Positions 33,202-40,800 of a stretch of DNA of 64,000 bases are shown here, piece by piece. Source of the stretch: Aquimarina sp. Aq107 (GTDB lineage: Bacteria > Bacteroidota > Bacteroidia > Flavobacteriales > Flavobacteriaceae); the NCBI RefSeq assembly GCF_943733665.1, contig NZ_OX030782.1:3768501-3832500 (forward strand), written 5' to 3'. The position numbers and the translations under genes were made by a program. The notes under the pieces were generated by a model. The model was not told the origin of the DNA and searched no databases. It was given only the letters and a program-made list of their open reading frames with translations. Each line of letters opens with the position of its first letter. The stretch's first letter is position 1.

Positions 33202-34623
33202 TTAAAGAACTGGGCTAAAAATTTTAGCCAATCCTTCTTTTAGTTTTTCAATCCACGGTCTATTGACAAAAGTACTATAGTTTAGCTGAACACTTTGTTT
33301 ACAATCACTTAAAAAATCATTTTTTAATTCTACAGCAAAAGTATCATCATATATTATCACATTCACTTCATAATTTTGTTCAAAACTTCTGATATCAAGA
33401 TTAGTAGTACCTACTGAAGAGACTGTATCATCTGCAACTATTGTTTTACTGTGCAAAAAGCCATTAGAAAATAAGTATATTTTAACACCTGCTTCCATCA
33501 ATCCTTCAAAATAGGATCGTACACACCATCTAACAATTATGTTATCAGAAACTTCCGAAAGCAGTAACCTCACTTCTACTCCGCTCAGCGCTGCAACTTT
33601 TAATGCTTCTAATATCGCTTCTCCAGGAATGATATACGGATTGGCTATATACACATAATCTTTAGCTTCATTTATTAGAGAAAAATACATTTGTTGGGTA
33701 GAAGAAAAATCCTCATCTGGACCACTGTGAACAGTTTGAGCTGTCATATCTCCTACATCTTCGTAATTAGAGAAATAAGAAGATTGCAAAATGCTTTCAT
33801 TATTACTAACAAGATACCAATCCATTGCAAAAATAGCTTGTAAGCTATGTATTATTGGCCCTTCTAATTGTAAATGCATATCGTTCCACATTCCCAAATC
33901 AGAATCTCCTGTAACATATTTATCAGAAACATTAATACCACCTGTAAACGCTATTTTATTATCAATTACAATAATTTTTCGATGATTACGGTAATTTAAT
34001 GATGAGAGAAATTTACCGAATTTGATTGGCAAAAACCCATATATTTCAACACCTATATCTTCAAGCTTTTTGATATACTTTTTACTTAGTGATAAACTTC
34101 CGATACCATCATATAAAATGCGTATCTGAACACCTTCTTTTACCTTCTGCTCAAAAAGCTCAAAAAGCCCTTCTGCCAATATACCATTCTCAAAAATATA
34201 ATATTGTAGATGAATAAAATGTTCCGCTTTTTTTAAGCTTTCGAATATCGCGCGGAACGTAGCATTTCCATTTTTAAGAAGTTTTAATTTATTACCCGCA
34301 CTTGGTGAAAAACCACAATTTTTAGTAATAAGCTCAATTAGTTTTTGATGCTCCAGATACTCAGTTTTCTTTATCTGTTTATAATAGCTTTCTGCTTTCT
34401 CTAAATAGGTATTAATTTCATCAGTTCGTTTTAATTGAAATAGCTTGTTTTTTCTTCGGTTTCTGCCTAATAATAAATAAAATAACATTCCTCCAACCGG
34501 AATTGTAAAAATAGCTAGTATCCAAGCTAATGTCTTAGTAGGTCGCATCCCATAAAGTATGAGCCTAATAACAATTACTAATCCTGCCAAAAAATATATG
34601 ATAAGAAAAGTAATGTATATCAT
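33202..34623 (-). CDS. cls: cardiolipin synthase
   Basis: 473 residues. Two N-terminal membrane helices (about 2-55, with the PxGGMLFYLLLGR region) are followed by two phospholipase-D domains with HKD motifs HRKIIVIDNKIAFTGG and HSKTIVADDTVSSVGT. Predicted to join two phosphatidylglycerol molecules into cardiolipin at the inner membrane. It lies 19 bases after usp7 in the same operon, so its expression should follow the FNR-like promoter at 35500-35542. Confidence 0.9.
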   Translation of the reverse strand: MIYITFLIIYFLAGLVIVIRLILYGMRPTKTLAWILAIFTIPVGGMLFYLLLGRNRRKNKLFQLKRTDEINTYLEKAESYYKQIKKTEYLEHQKLIELITKNCGFSPSAGNKLKLLKNGNATFRAIFESLKKAEHFIHLQYYIFENGILAEGLFELFEQKVKEGVQIRILYDGIGSLSLSKKYIKKLEDIGVEIYGFLPIKFGKFLSSLNYRNHRKIIVIDNKIAFTGGINVSDKYVTGDSDLGMWNDMHLQLEGPIIHSLQAIFAMDWYLVSNNESILQSSYFSNYEDVGDMTAQTVHSGPDEDFSSTQQMYFSLINEAKDYVYIANPYIIPGEAILEALKVAALSGVEVRLLLSEVSDNIIVRWCVRSYFEGLMEAGVKIYLFSNGFLHSKTIVADDTVSSVGTTNLDIRSFEQNYEVNVIIYDDTFAVELKNDFLSDCKQSVQLNYSTFVNRPWIEKLKEGLAKIFSPVL

Positions 34624-34642
34624 TTGCTAATATTTTATAAAA

Positions 34643-35479
34643 TCAATTATGTAGAATAAGCAACGGCACTCTGGTACCGTAGCTAATTTTAGAAGTTTCT
34701 GAACCGTAAAAAAAACGTTCCATAAAAGTTTCCTTTTTAATAAACATAGCATTCATATCTACATGCATTATTTGAACAAAACTATCTATAGCTAGTACAC
34801 TAGGAACATTAGTAATTGAATGAAAGGTATGATTAATATTTTTAAAAAAATCTTTTAATTCTTTCTTATCCTCAAACTCTGCAATAGTTACAATATCATC
34901 TTCTTTTATTTTAAGAATTCTTAAAGACGAATTATGCTTAGATAAAGTATCTATAAGAGGTTCTATTCCTTTGGCATTAAAATGGTCATTATCATCGATA
35001 GTGTATAATACAGTTTTTAAATTTTCAAAAAGATATCCTTGGGGAATCACAAGAACAGGACAATCTATCTTACGAATAACATTCAGCGTATTACTCCCAA
35101 AAACAACCTCTCTCGCTCCAGTAGCTCCATTAGTTCCCATGATAATCAAGTCGATTTTTTTAGCTTTTACAGCTTGTTTAATCGCATCGGTAAAAATATC
35201 ATAGTCGGTAATTGCCCGAAACGTGTAATTCTGATTTGCAGTGTCTTTCTTAAGTTCTTCTATGAGTTCAACGAGCTTTTGTTTTGATGTATTCACTACA
35301 GATTGATGAACAGAGGCGTTCATCGGAGCCGTCATAAGATCATCCGTCATGTATACAGAAGCTTTCTGTACGTTTAGGATATAAAAAGTACATAACTCGT
35401 TATTAAAAAACTGCATAGCATAATTAATAGCATTTCTTGAGTTCTCTGAAAAGTCGGTAGGAAGCAGGATATTTTTCAT
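34643..35479 (-). CDS. UspA-type universal stress protein 7
   Basis: 278 residues from ATG 35479 (MKNILLPTDFSENSRNAINY). The ATP loop GTNGATGAREVVFGSN is intact. The second domain ends FYGSETSKISYGTRVPLLIL. An in-frame TTG at 35485 gives two extra residues. It is the first gene of usp7-cls-patatin-regulator B, separated from the six-gene usp block by about 8.8 kb, and shares a bidirectional FNR-like box with the gene at 35654. Confidence 0.85.
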   Translation of the reverse strand: MKNILLPTDFSENSRNAINYAMQFFNNELCTFYILNVQKASVYMTDDLMTAPMNASVHQSVVNTSKQKLVELIEELKKDTANQNYTFRAITDYDIFTDAIKQAVKAKKIDLIIMGTNGATGAREVVFGSNTLNVIRKIDCPVLVIPQGYLFENLKTVLYTIDDNDHFNAKGIEPLIDTLSKHNSSLRILKIKEDDIVTIAEFEDKKELKDFFKNINHTFHSITNVPSVLAIDSFVQIMHVDMNAMFIKKETFMERFFYGSETSKISYGTRVPLLILHN

Positions 35480-35499
35480 CTTCAAAAGTTTTTATATTC

Positions 35500-35573
35500 T
35501 AAAAGTAGCTGAGATTTTCTTGAAGAACTATGATAATTATCATCGTTAACAAAAAGACTATTTGTTAATTTTG
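35500..35573. promoter_or_regulatory. bidirectional FNR-like promoter, usp7 operon / gene at 35654
   Basis: The perfectly palindromic box TGATAATTATCA (35531-35542). Minus strand: 23 nt, then TACTTTTA (35507-35500). Plus strand: 23 nt, then perfect TAATTTTG (35566-35573). Both directions have the activator at the class II position. Confidence 0.68.
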
Positions 35574-35653
35574 TTTAAACATTTATAAAAAAAATTAAAC
35601 GTTTTTGTATCTTTATAAAAACTTCTTTTTTAAATTTTTATAGCTAACACCCT

Positions 35654-36085
35654 ATGCTTTTAGAAACTACATATAGAAATAAAAAAAACAAAGCCCTTAT
35701 AAATAATTTGGTAGGAAAACCATTTTCTATATTAAATGCCTTTAAACTCAAAGGTATTGGTTCAAAACGCATGATTATAGAAGATGTTAGTCCAAACTTA
35801 AAAGGTATTATCAACAGCGTCTCTGATGTCAATTACGGTAGTATCGAATTAAGACCTAATGGAATTTTAATAGCTATTAATAAAGGGCTACAAAATTTTA
35901 CTTGGGTAATTCCCTATTATCAATTTTACCTTTATAATACGAATGGAATAAGTATTCATGCGCAAGGAAGATTTGTCCATTTTAGAAATAATCGAACACA
36001 TCAAGAAAACACTCCTTTTTTAAAAAAAATGGTCCGTTTAAAAGTAGAATATGATCAACGATTTCCGCACGTTGATTCTATTTAA
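35654..36085 (+). CDS. hypothetical protein in the FNR-like regulon
   Basis: 143 residues, soluble, basic at the start (TYRNKKNKALINNL). The middle is beta-rich (RMIIEDVSPNLKGIINSV, YGSIELRPNGILIAINKG, FTWVIPYYQFYLYNTNG). No family is recognised, no signal peptide. It is the only plus-strand gene served by the bidirectional box at 35531-35542, so a stress or low-oxygen role is the best inference. Confidence 0.6.
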   Translation: MLLETTYRNKKNKALINNLVGKPFSILNAFKLKGIGSKRMIIEDVSPNLKGIINSVSDVNYGSIELRPNGILIAINKGLQNFTWVIPYYQFYLYNTNGISIHAQGRFVHFRNNRTHQENTPFLKKMVRLKVEYDQRFPHVDSI

Positions 36086-36119
36086 AATAAAAGAACTATA
36101 AAACTCCAATTCATTTCAA

Positions 36120-36239
36120 ATCTTATTGTGCAAAAATTTATAGTATGATGAATTAACAATAAGATATCATAAAAAATCAGTATATATTCGTTATTCCAAT
36201 TACTTGGAAGAGGTAAAAAATTATGATATCTTATTGTTA
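36120..36239 (+). promoter_or_regulatory. possible switching leader upstream of corA
   Basis: A 19-bp perfect inverted repeat pairs 36154-36172 (TAACAATAAGATATCATAA) with 36221-36239 across a 48-nt loop. A third segment ATCTTATTGT (36120-36129) is complementary to 36156-36165, so an alternative 10-bp stem would compete with the long one. The second arm ends 18 bases before the corA ATG. Two mutually exclusive stems ahead of a magnesium channel gene suggest a regulatory RNA leader. Confidence 0.45.
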
Positions 36240-36257
36240 TTTAATTTAAGAGTTAAG

Positions 36258-37325
36258 ATGGAGGATGTTAAACAAACATTTTATGGGCATACATTAGGAC
36301 AAATTCCTGGTACTGTCGTGTATGTTGGTAAAAAAAACACTAGCGATTTATTTATAGACGTATTCAATTATGATAAAGAATCTTATGAAGAAAAAGAATT
36401 AAAAAATATTGAAGAAGCATATTCTTTTATTGATTCAGAACCTATAACTTGGATAAACGTTAATGGTCTTAACCATATAGAGACAATTGAAAAATTAGGC
36501 GGACACTGTAATTTACATCCTTTAATACTTGAGGATATCGTTAACACCCAACAAAGGCCTAAGATTGACGAGTATGATAATTACCTTTTTGTAGTTCTAA
36601 AAATGATTTATTTTAATGAAAAAGGAGAGCTTTCTATAGAACATATTAGTTTCGTTTTGGGAAATGGATTTGTCATTTCATTTCAAGAATCAGATGGAGA
36701 TGTCTTTGATTCTATTCGGAATCGTATTCGAAATAATAAAGGCAAAATTCGAACTATGGGATCGGACTACCTTCTTTATATTTTGATGGATGCCATAGTG
36801 GATAATTATTTTAACCTAATAGAAGTGATAGGCGATAAAATAGAAGAGTTAGAAGATGATCTTTTTCAAAATAAACAAAATGATAATATCACCTACCAAA
36901 TACAAACGCTTAAAAAAGAAGTTCTTAAAATTAGAAGAGCCGTACTCCCACTAAGAGAGGTAGTTAATAGAATTGAAAAAAGCGAACACAAATTAATTGC
37001 AAAAAAAATACGATTATACCTTCGAGATCTATATGATCATATCATTCAGGTATCCGAAAATATTGAAATTTATAGGGATATGATTTGGGGGTTAATGGAT
37101 ATGTATATGACAACTATTAGCAATAAGATGAATGAGGTAATGAAGGTATTGACTATTATTGCTACCATATTTATTCCGCTTACTTTTATTGCCGGGATAT
37201 ACGGCATGAACTTCGAACATATTCCCGAACTTAAGTTTAAATATGGTTATTTTGTGCTTTGGGGAGTAATGATATTTATTTTTGTAGCTCTTATATATTT
37301 TTTTAAAAGAAAAAAATGGCTTTAA
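36258..37325 (+). CDS. corA: CorA magnesium/cobalt channel
   Basis: 355 residues from ATG 36258. A large N-terminal cytoplasmic domain (ITWINVNGL..., HPLILEDIVNTQQRPKIDEYDNY, FVLGNGFVISFQE) leads to a long coiled helix and two C-terminal membrane helices separated by the signature YGMNFEHIPE (family GMN). The tail ends KRKKWL. An in-frame TTG at 36204 would place the inverted-repeat arm inside the coding region, so ATG is preferred. A short MscS-like gene follows by 23 bases. Confidence 0.9.
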   Translation: MEDVKQTFYGHTLGQIPGTVVYVGKKNTSDLFIDVFNYDKESYEEKELKNIEEAYSFIDSEPITWINVNGLNHIETIEKLGGHCNLHPLILEDIVNTQQRPKIDEYDNYLFVVLKMIYFNEKGELSIEHISFVLGNGFVISFQESDGDVFDSIRNRIRNNKGKIRTMGSDYLLYILMDAIVDNYFNLIEVIGDKIEELEDDLFQNKQNDNITYQIQTLKKEVLKIRRAVLPLREVVNRIEKSEHKLIAKKIRLYLRDLYDHIIQVSENIEIYRDMIWGLMDMYMTTISNKMNEVMKVLTIIATIFIPLTFIAGIYGMNFEHIPELKFKYGYFVLWGVMIFIFVALIYFFKRKKWL

Positions 37326-37348
37326 AATAAAATCCAAAATCGATATTC

Positions 37349-37846
37349 ATGCTAAAGTATCAAACAGAAATTTTTCTTACTCTCGTACTGGTGATCATAA
37401 TGATCATATTATTATTACTAAGTAAAAAAGCGATACAACGATTTGGTTTTATTAGATCCATCGAAGCGAATCGTAGAAAAATCATCTTTAAACTAAGTCA
37501 TCTTCTAATTTACGTGATTGCTATATCGATACTTGCAATTATTTGGGGAGTGGATCACAAACAATTTGCTGTTTTTATTTCATCTGTAATGGCTGTTTTA
37601 GGAGTAGGCTTTTTTGCGCAATGGTCACTACTATCTAGTTTGACTGCAAGTGTTATCTTATTTTTCAATCACCCTGTTAGAATAGGAGATCGCATCCGTA
37701 TCCTTGATAAAGATTTTGATTGGACAGGTGAGATTATTGACATTACTGGTTTCTATGTATTCATGAAAACAGATGACGGAAGAAATATAACAATCCCTAA
37801 TTCATTAGTAATGCAAAAAGGGATTGAAATACTTGAGAAAAAATAG
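37349..37846 (+). CDS. small MscS-type mechanosensitive channel
   Basis: 165 residues: two to three membrane helices, then the pore helix and beta domain of MscS (GVGFFAQWSLLSSLTASVILFF, HPVRIGDRIRIL, GEIIDITGFYVFMKTDDGRNITIPNSL). It lacks the C-terminal alpha/beta domain of full MscS (about 280 residues). It is co-transcribed with corA and may balance ion or osmotic stress. It converges on the peptidase gene with a 6-base gap. Confidence 0.85.
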   Translation: MLKYQTEIFLTLVLVIIMIILLLLSKKAIQRFGFIRSIEANRRKIIFKLSHLLIYVIAISILAIIWGVDHKQFAVFISSVMAVLGVGFFAQWSLLSSLTASVILFFNHPVRIGDRIRILDKDFDWTGEIIDITGFYVFMKTDDGRNITIPNSLVMQKGIEILEKK

Positions 37847-37852
37847 TATCCG

Positions 37853-39685
37853 TTATTGTTTTATTGCTTCTTTAAATGCTTTTATACCTCCAACAATAGG
37901 AATTGAAATGGATGTTGCATCCAGATCAATAGTAAGTTCAGTCCCAGGTTTTGGTAATAATGTAAATTTACTATCACTAGAAAAAATCATCAATCCAATT
38001 TGCTGTCCTTTTTTAATTACCTGATCATCTGGTTGTAAATCAAAAGACATTTCATAGAATGAACCTGGCTTTAGAGGTTCGCTTTCTGTTAATGACTTAT
38101 AATTTTGTGGATCAGCCCAACCACGAGTAATTATATTATTTGTGATTTTTTTTGCATTCTTTTCCCAAGGTAAAGAGACTAACCAAACCGAAAGATTAGC
38201 CGCAGGTTTACTACTGGCAACTTTTACAGTAACTTTGGCAATTCCTGATATGTGAATATCTTCTGTTAGTACTGGAGTCGAATATAACAAACGATGACTA
38301 GATTTTTTTAATATTGCTAACGAATCGCCCGAAAAATTATAATCATCTACTAATTTTTCTACACCTTGTTTAGTAGGTTTTGTAGTACTTAATAACCCAA
38401 AGTCTAATCCTCCTATATTAGGAAAAAAAGCAACATCTGATGCATCCGGATTAGGATATTCTTTGTAAGCAACTGGATGCTCACGAGAATCGTTTTCTCT
38501 AACAATCCAAGCACGAGCATCTTTTTCTACGCCATTTTCTATTCCATGTAAGTATCTTGTAAACCATCTATTCATCATAATAATTGGAGGAGGACCTCCA
38601 TGACCATTTTGGTGATAATAAATCTGAGATGGAATACCCATTTCTTTAGCTTTCTTATATATTCTATAACTATGCTCTGGCATTACATTCCAATCATTAA
38701 ATCCATGAGACATCAATAAAGCGGCTTTCATAGGTTTCATATCGTTTAGATAATCTCTACCCGCCCAGAAATCGTTATAATCGCCTGTAATTCTATCCAT
38801 TCCATTTTTCATCTCAGTATCCCGTACTGTTTTATTATTATATGGACGTTTGGACTCATCTCCACTATGAATAAAATCATATAGCACATCTATATCTTCT
38901 CCTAAATATCCACCTGGAGAACGTACCAAACCATTAGATCTATAATAATGGTAATATGAGGTATTTGGTGCAATTGCAATAATAGCTTCTAAACCTTTGA
39001 CTCCAGTAGTTGCAGCTGCTAACGGAATAGTTCCGTTGTAAGAAGTTCCAGTCATCCCAACTTTTCCCGTAGACCAATATGCTTTAACTTTCTCCGTACC
39101 TTCTTTTTCCGTGTATCCATCAATGCGACCACATAACCAATCAATCACTGCTTTTGGCGCTAACGATTCGTTATCACCACCTACGGTTGGAGCTCCTTGT
39201 GATAATCCAGTACCTGGAGAAGATGAATGAACTACAATATATCCCCTAGGAATCCATTTTTTTATATGTGAATTAGAAATAATTGGTCTTTTACCTCTAC
39301 GTACCACTTCTGTATGTGTTCTCGGTTTTGGTTGTTCTCCTAATTCATGATGTACATCCCAAAACAATCCATCTATGTCGGCAGCAACACCAGCAAAATA
39401 TGGACTAGAAACATAAATAACAGGCAGTTTCAATCCTTCTGTTTCTGTTTGATAAGGACGTGTTACGGATACGTGCATTCTATCTAATATTCCATCACCA
39501 TCGGTATCAAATTCTGTAGGTACCCATAGATCATGACGAATCCATTTATCAGGTGTATTAAAAGCTTCTACTATTTGTGCCTCGCCATCCTTAAATACAG
39601 GAACCGCTTTTTCTTGAGCGTTTACTGGAATCGCTATTAGAAATAGAAAAAAGAAAAGAAAATGAGTATTGATTTTATGAGTCAT
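37853..39685 (-). CDS. CocE/NonD-type X-Pro dipeptidyl peptidase family hydrolase, secreted
   Basis: 610 residues with a signal peptide (about 1-23, ending VNAQ). The alpha/beta-hydrolase core has the S15-type nucleophile motif GMTGTSYNG with catalytic Ser (about residue 216), Asp in SHGFNDWNV and His in QNGHGGPP. A C-terminal jelly-roll (SVWLVSLPWEKN...) is typical of PepX/CocE proteins. Predicted to release X-Pro dipeptides or cleave esters in the periplasm or outside. It is a single gene. Confidence 0.8.
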   Translation of the reverse strand: MTHKINTHFLFFFLFLIAIPVNAQEKAVPVFKDGEAQIVEAFNTPDKWIRHDLWVPTEFDTDGDGILDRMHVSVTRPYQTETEGLKLPVIYVSSPYFAGVAADIDGLFWDVHHELGEQPKPRTHTEVVRRGKRPIISNSHIKKWIPRGYIVVHSSSPGTGLSQGAPTVGGDNESLAPKAVIDWLCGRIDGYTEKEGTEKVKAYWSTGKVGMTGTSYNGTIPLAAATTGVKGLEAIIAIAPNTSYYHYYRSNGLVRSPGGYLGEDIDVLYDFIHSGDESKRPYNNKTVRDTEMKNGMDRITGDYNDFWAGRDYLNDMKPMKAALLMSHGFNDWNVMPEHSYRIYKKAKEMGIPSQIYYHQNGHGGPPPIIMMNRWFTRYLHGIENGVEKDARAWIVRENDSREHPVAYKEYPNPDASDVAFFPNIGGLDFGLLSTTKPTKQGVEKLVDDYNFSGDSLAILKKSSHRLLYSTPVLTEDIHISGIAKVTVKVASSKPAANLSVWLVSLPWEKNAKKITNNIITRGWADPQNYKSLTESEPLKPGSFYEMSFDLQPDDQVIKKGQQIGLMIFSSDSKFTLLPKPGTELTIDLDATSISIPIVGGIKAFKEAIKQ

Positions 39686-40079
39686 TGGTATAACAATTTA
39701 TTAAAACATCATCTAGTAGTTAGAAAACAGTAATATAGTAAAAAAGAAGTCTATCTGCGATGTCAAACAAATATAGAATACAAATATGATTTTTAAAAAG
39801 AAACTCAATCTATAAAACGTTTCATATATTCTCTTTATGGATAATTTTATAATCCAATATAAAATGACATCTCTATGAATAACACTTTACGATTAGTGTA
39901 GTTGTTTTTTCCATATTCTTCAAAAACCGGACACTAATGTTTTAAGATTATTTAAAAAATGAAAATTAACAATTTCATTACAAGTTTTCCATTCAATGTA
40001 ACCCAGAAAGAATTAATCATATTGATCCCATTAAGCTCACTACTGCAAATACAAAACTAGCAAAGCTATCACTTAACAG
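39686..40079. other. intergenic region without a gene, with a decayed tRNA-Arg copy
   Basis: No credible frame. Bases 39970-40017 are a degenerate copy of 40142-40189, the tRNA-Arg terminator and 3' end (shared CAATTTCATT, GTTTT, ATGT, ACCCAG). About 70% of positions match and most differences are A in the copy for G in the original. The promoter of the peptidase gene must also lie here, but I cannot place it. Confidence 0.4.
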
Positions 40080-40137
40080 TTTTTGTTATTTGGAAAAACC
40101 CAAAACTAGTGTTTTGGGTTTTTCCAAATAACAAAAA
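40080..40137. repeat. 27-bp perfect inverted repeat with a 4-nt loop
   Basis: The arm 40080-40106 (starting TTTTTGTTATTTGG) pairs without mismatch with 40111-40137; the loop is TAGT. It lies directly after the tRNA-Arg terminator on the minus strand and could act as a second, very strong transcription barrier or be a small mobile-element remnant. Confidence 0.75.
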
Positions 40138-40160
40138 CCTGCAATTTCATTGCAGGTTTT
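40134..40160 (-). terminator. tRNA-Arg terminator
   Basis: AAAACCTGCAA (40134-40144) pairs with TTGCAGGTTTT (40150-40160) 11 bases after the tRNA 3' end. On the minus strand it is followed by TTTTTGTTATT. Confidence 0.7.
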
Positions 40161-40170
40161 GTGCTTGATG

Positions 40171-40244
40171 TGACCCAGGAGGGATTCAAACCCCCAACCC
40201 TCAGAGCCGAAATCTGATGCGCTATTCAGTTGCGCCACTGGGCC
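40171..40244 (-). tRNA. tRNA-Arg (anticodon TCG)
   Basis: Minus strand, 74 nt with the discriminator. Acceptor GGCCCAG/CTGGGTC (one G-U), D stem GCGC, anticodon stem TCAGA/TCTGA with the regular 7-nt loop TTTCGGC (anticodon TCG, reading CGA), T stem GGGGG/CCCTC region and T loop TTTGAAT. CCA is not encoded. It lies 9 bases after the yqeY stop, so it is probably transcribed with yqeY. Confidence 0.88.
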
Positions 40245-40253
40245 TATTATTTT

Positions 40254-40703
40254 TTAAGACAACTTAGCTTTTACAATAGTAGAGATCGTTTTTCCATCAG
40301 CTTTACCCGTTAATTGTCCGGACGCCATCCCCATCACTTTCCCCATATCTTTCATACCTGATGCACCAGTTTTAGCAATTATATCTACAATTACTTTTTC
40401 TATTTCTTCCTCGCTCATTTGCTCAGGTAAAAACTGTTCGATTACTTGTGCTTGATCGATTTCTGGTTGTGCTAGATCATCTCTTCCTTGCTCGGTAAAA
40501 ATAGTTGCACTATCCTTACGTTGTTTTACCAATTTCTGTAGCAGTTTTAACTCTTGATCTTCTGTTAATTCTTCTTTTGCCCCACTTTCGGTTTGCGCTA
40601 ATAAAATAGCAGATTTAATAGCACGCAATGATGTTAAAGCATTAGTATCTTTAGCTTTCATCGCTTCTTTCATGGCTGTCATTACTTTGGCCTGTAAACT
40701 CAT
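40254..40703 (-). CDS. yqeY: YqeY/GatB-like domain protein
   Basis: 149 residues, entirely helical: MKEAMKAKDTNALTSLRAIKSAI at the N-terminus, a QEIDQAQVIEQFLPEQMSEEEIE-type middle and a C-terminal MKDMGKVMGMASGQLTGKADGKTISTIVKAKL tail related to the GatB tail that contacts tRNA. The function is unproven; association with tRNA amidation is suggested by the domain. It follows ftsZ after a terminator, and a tRNA gene follows it. Confidence 0.88.
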   Translation of the reverse strand: MSLQAKVMTAMKEAMKAKDTNALTSLRAIKSAILLAQTESGAKEELTEDQELKLLQKLVKQRKDSATIFTEQGRDDLAQPEIDQAQVIEQFLPEQMSEEEIEKVIVDIIAKTGASGMKDMGKVMGMASGQLTGKADGKTISTIVKAKLS

Positions 40704-40742
40704 AACTAGTGGTTTTAATCTTTTGGATTGCGAAGATAAAAA

Positions 40743-40777
40743 ATAAACCGATAATCCATTTTAGATTATCGGTTTAT
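40743..40777 (-). terminator. terminator of the dcw cluster after ftsZ
   Basis: ATAAACCGATAATC (40743-40756) pairs perfectly with GATTATCGGTTTAT (40764-40777) around a 7-nt loop, 23 bases after the ftsZ stop. Confidence 0.75.
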
Positions 40778-40800
40778 CTTAAAAACTATTTTAGCAATTC

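Noticed and set aside
36204-36257. Upstream TTG start for corA
   Set aside because: It would translate through the second arm of the inverted repeat and add 18 residues not typical of CorA; ATG 36258 has a better context.
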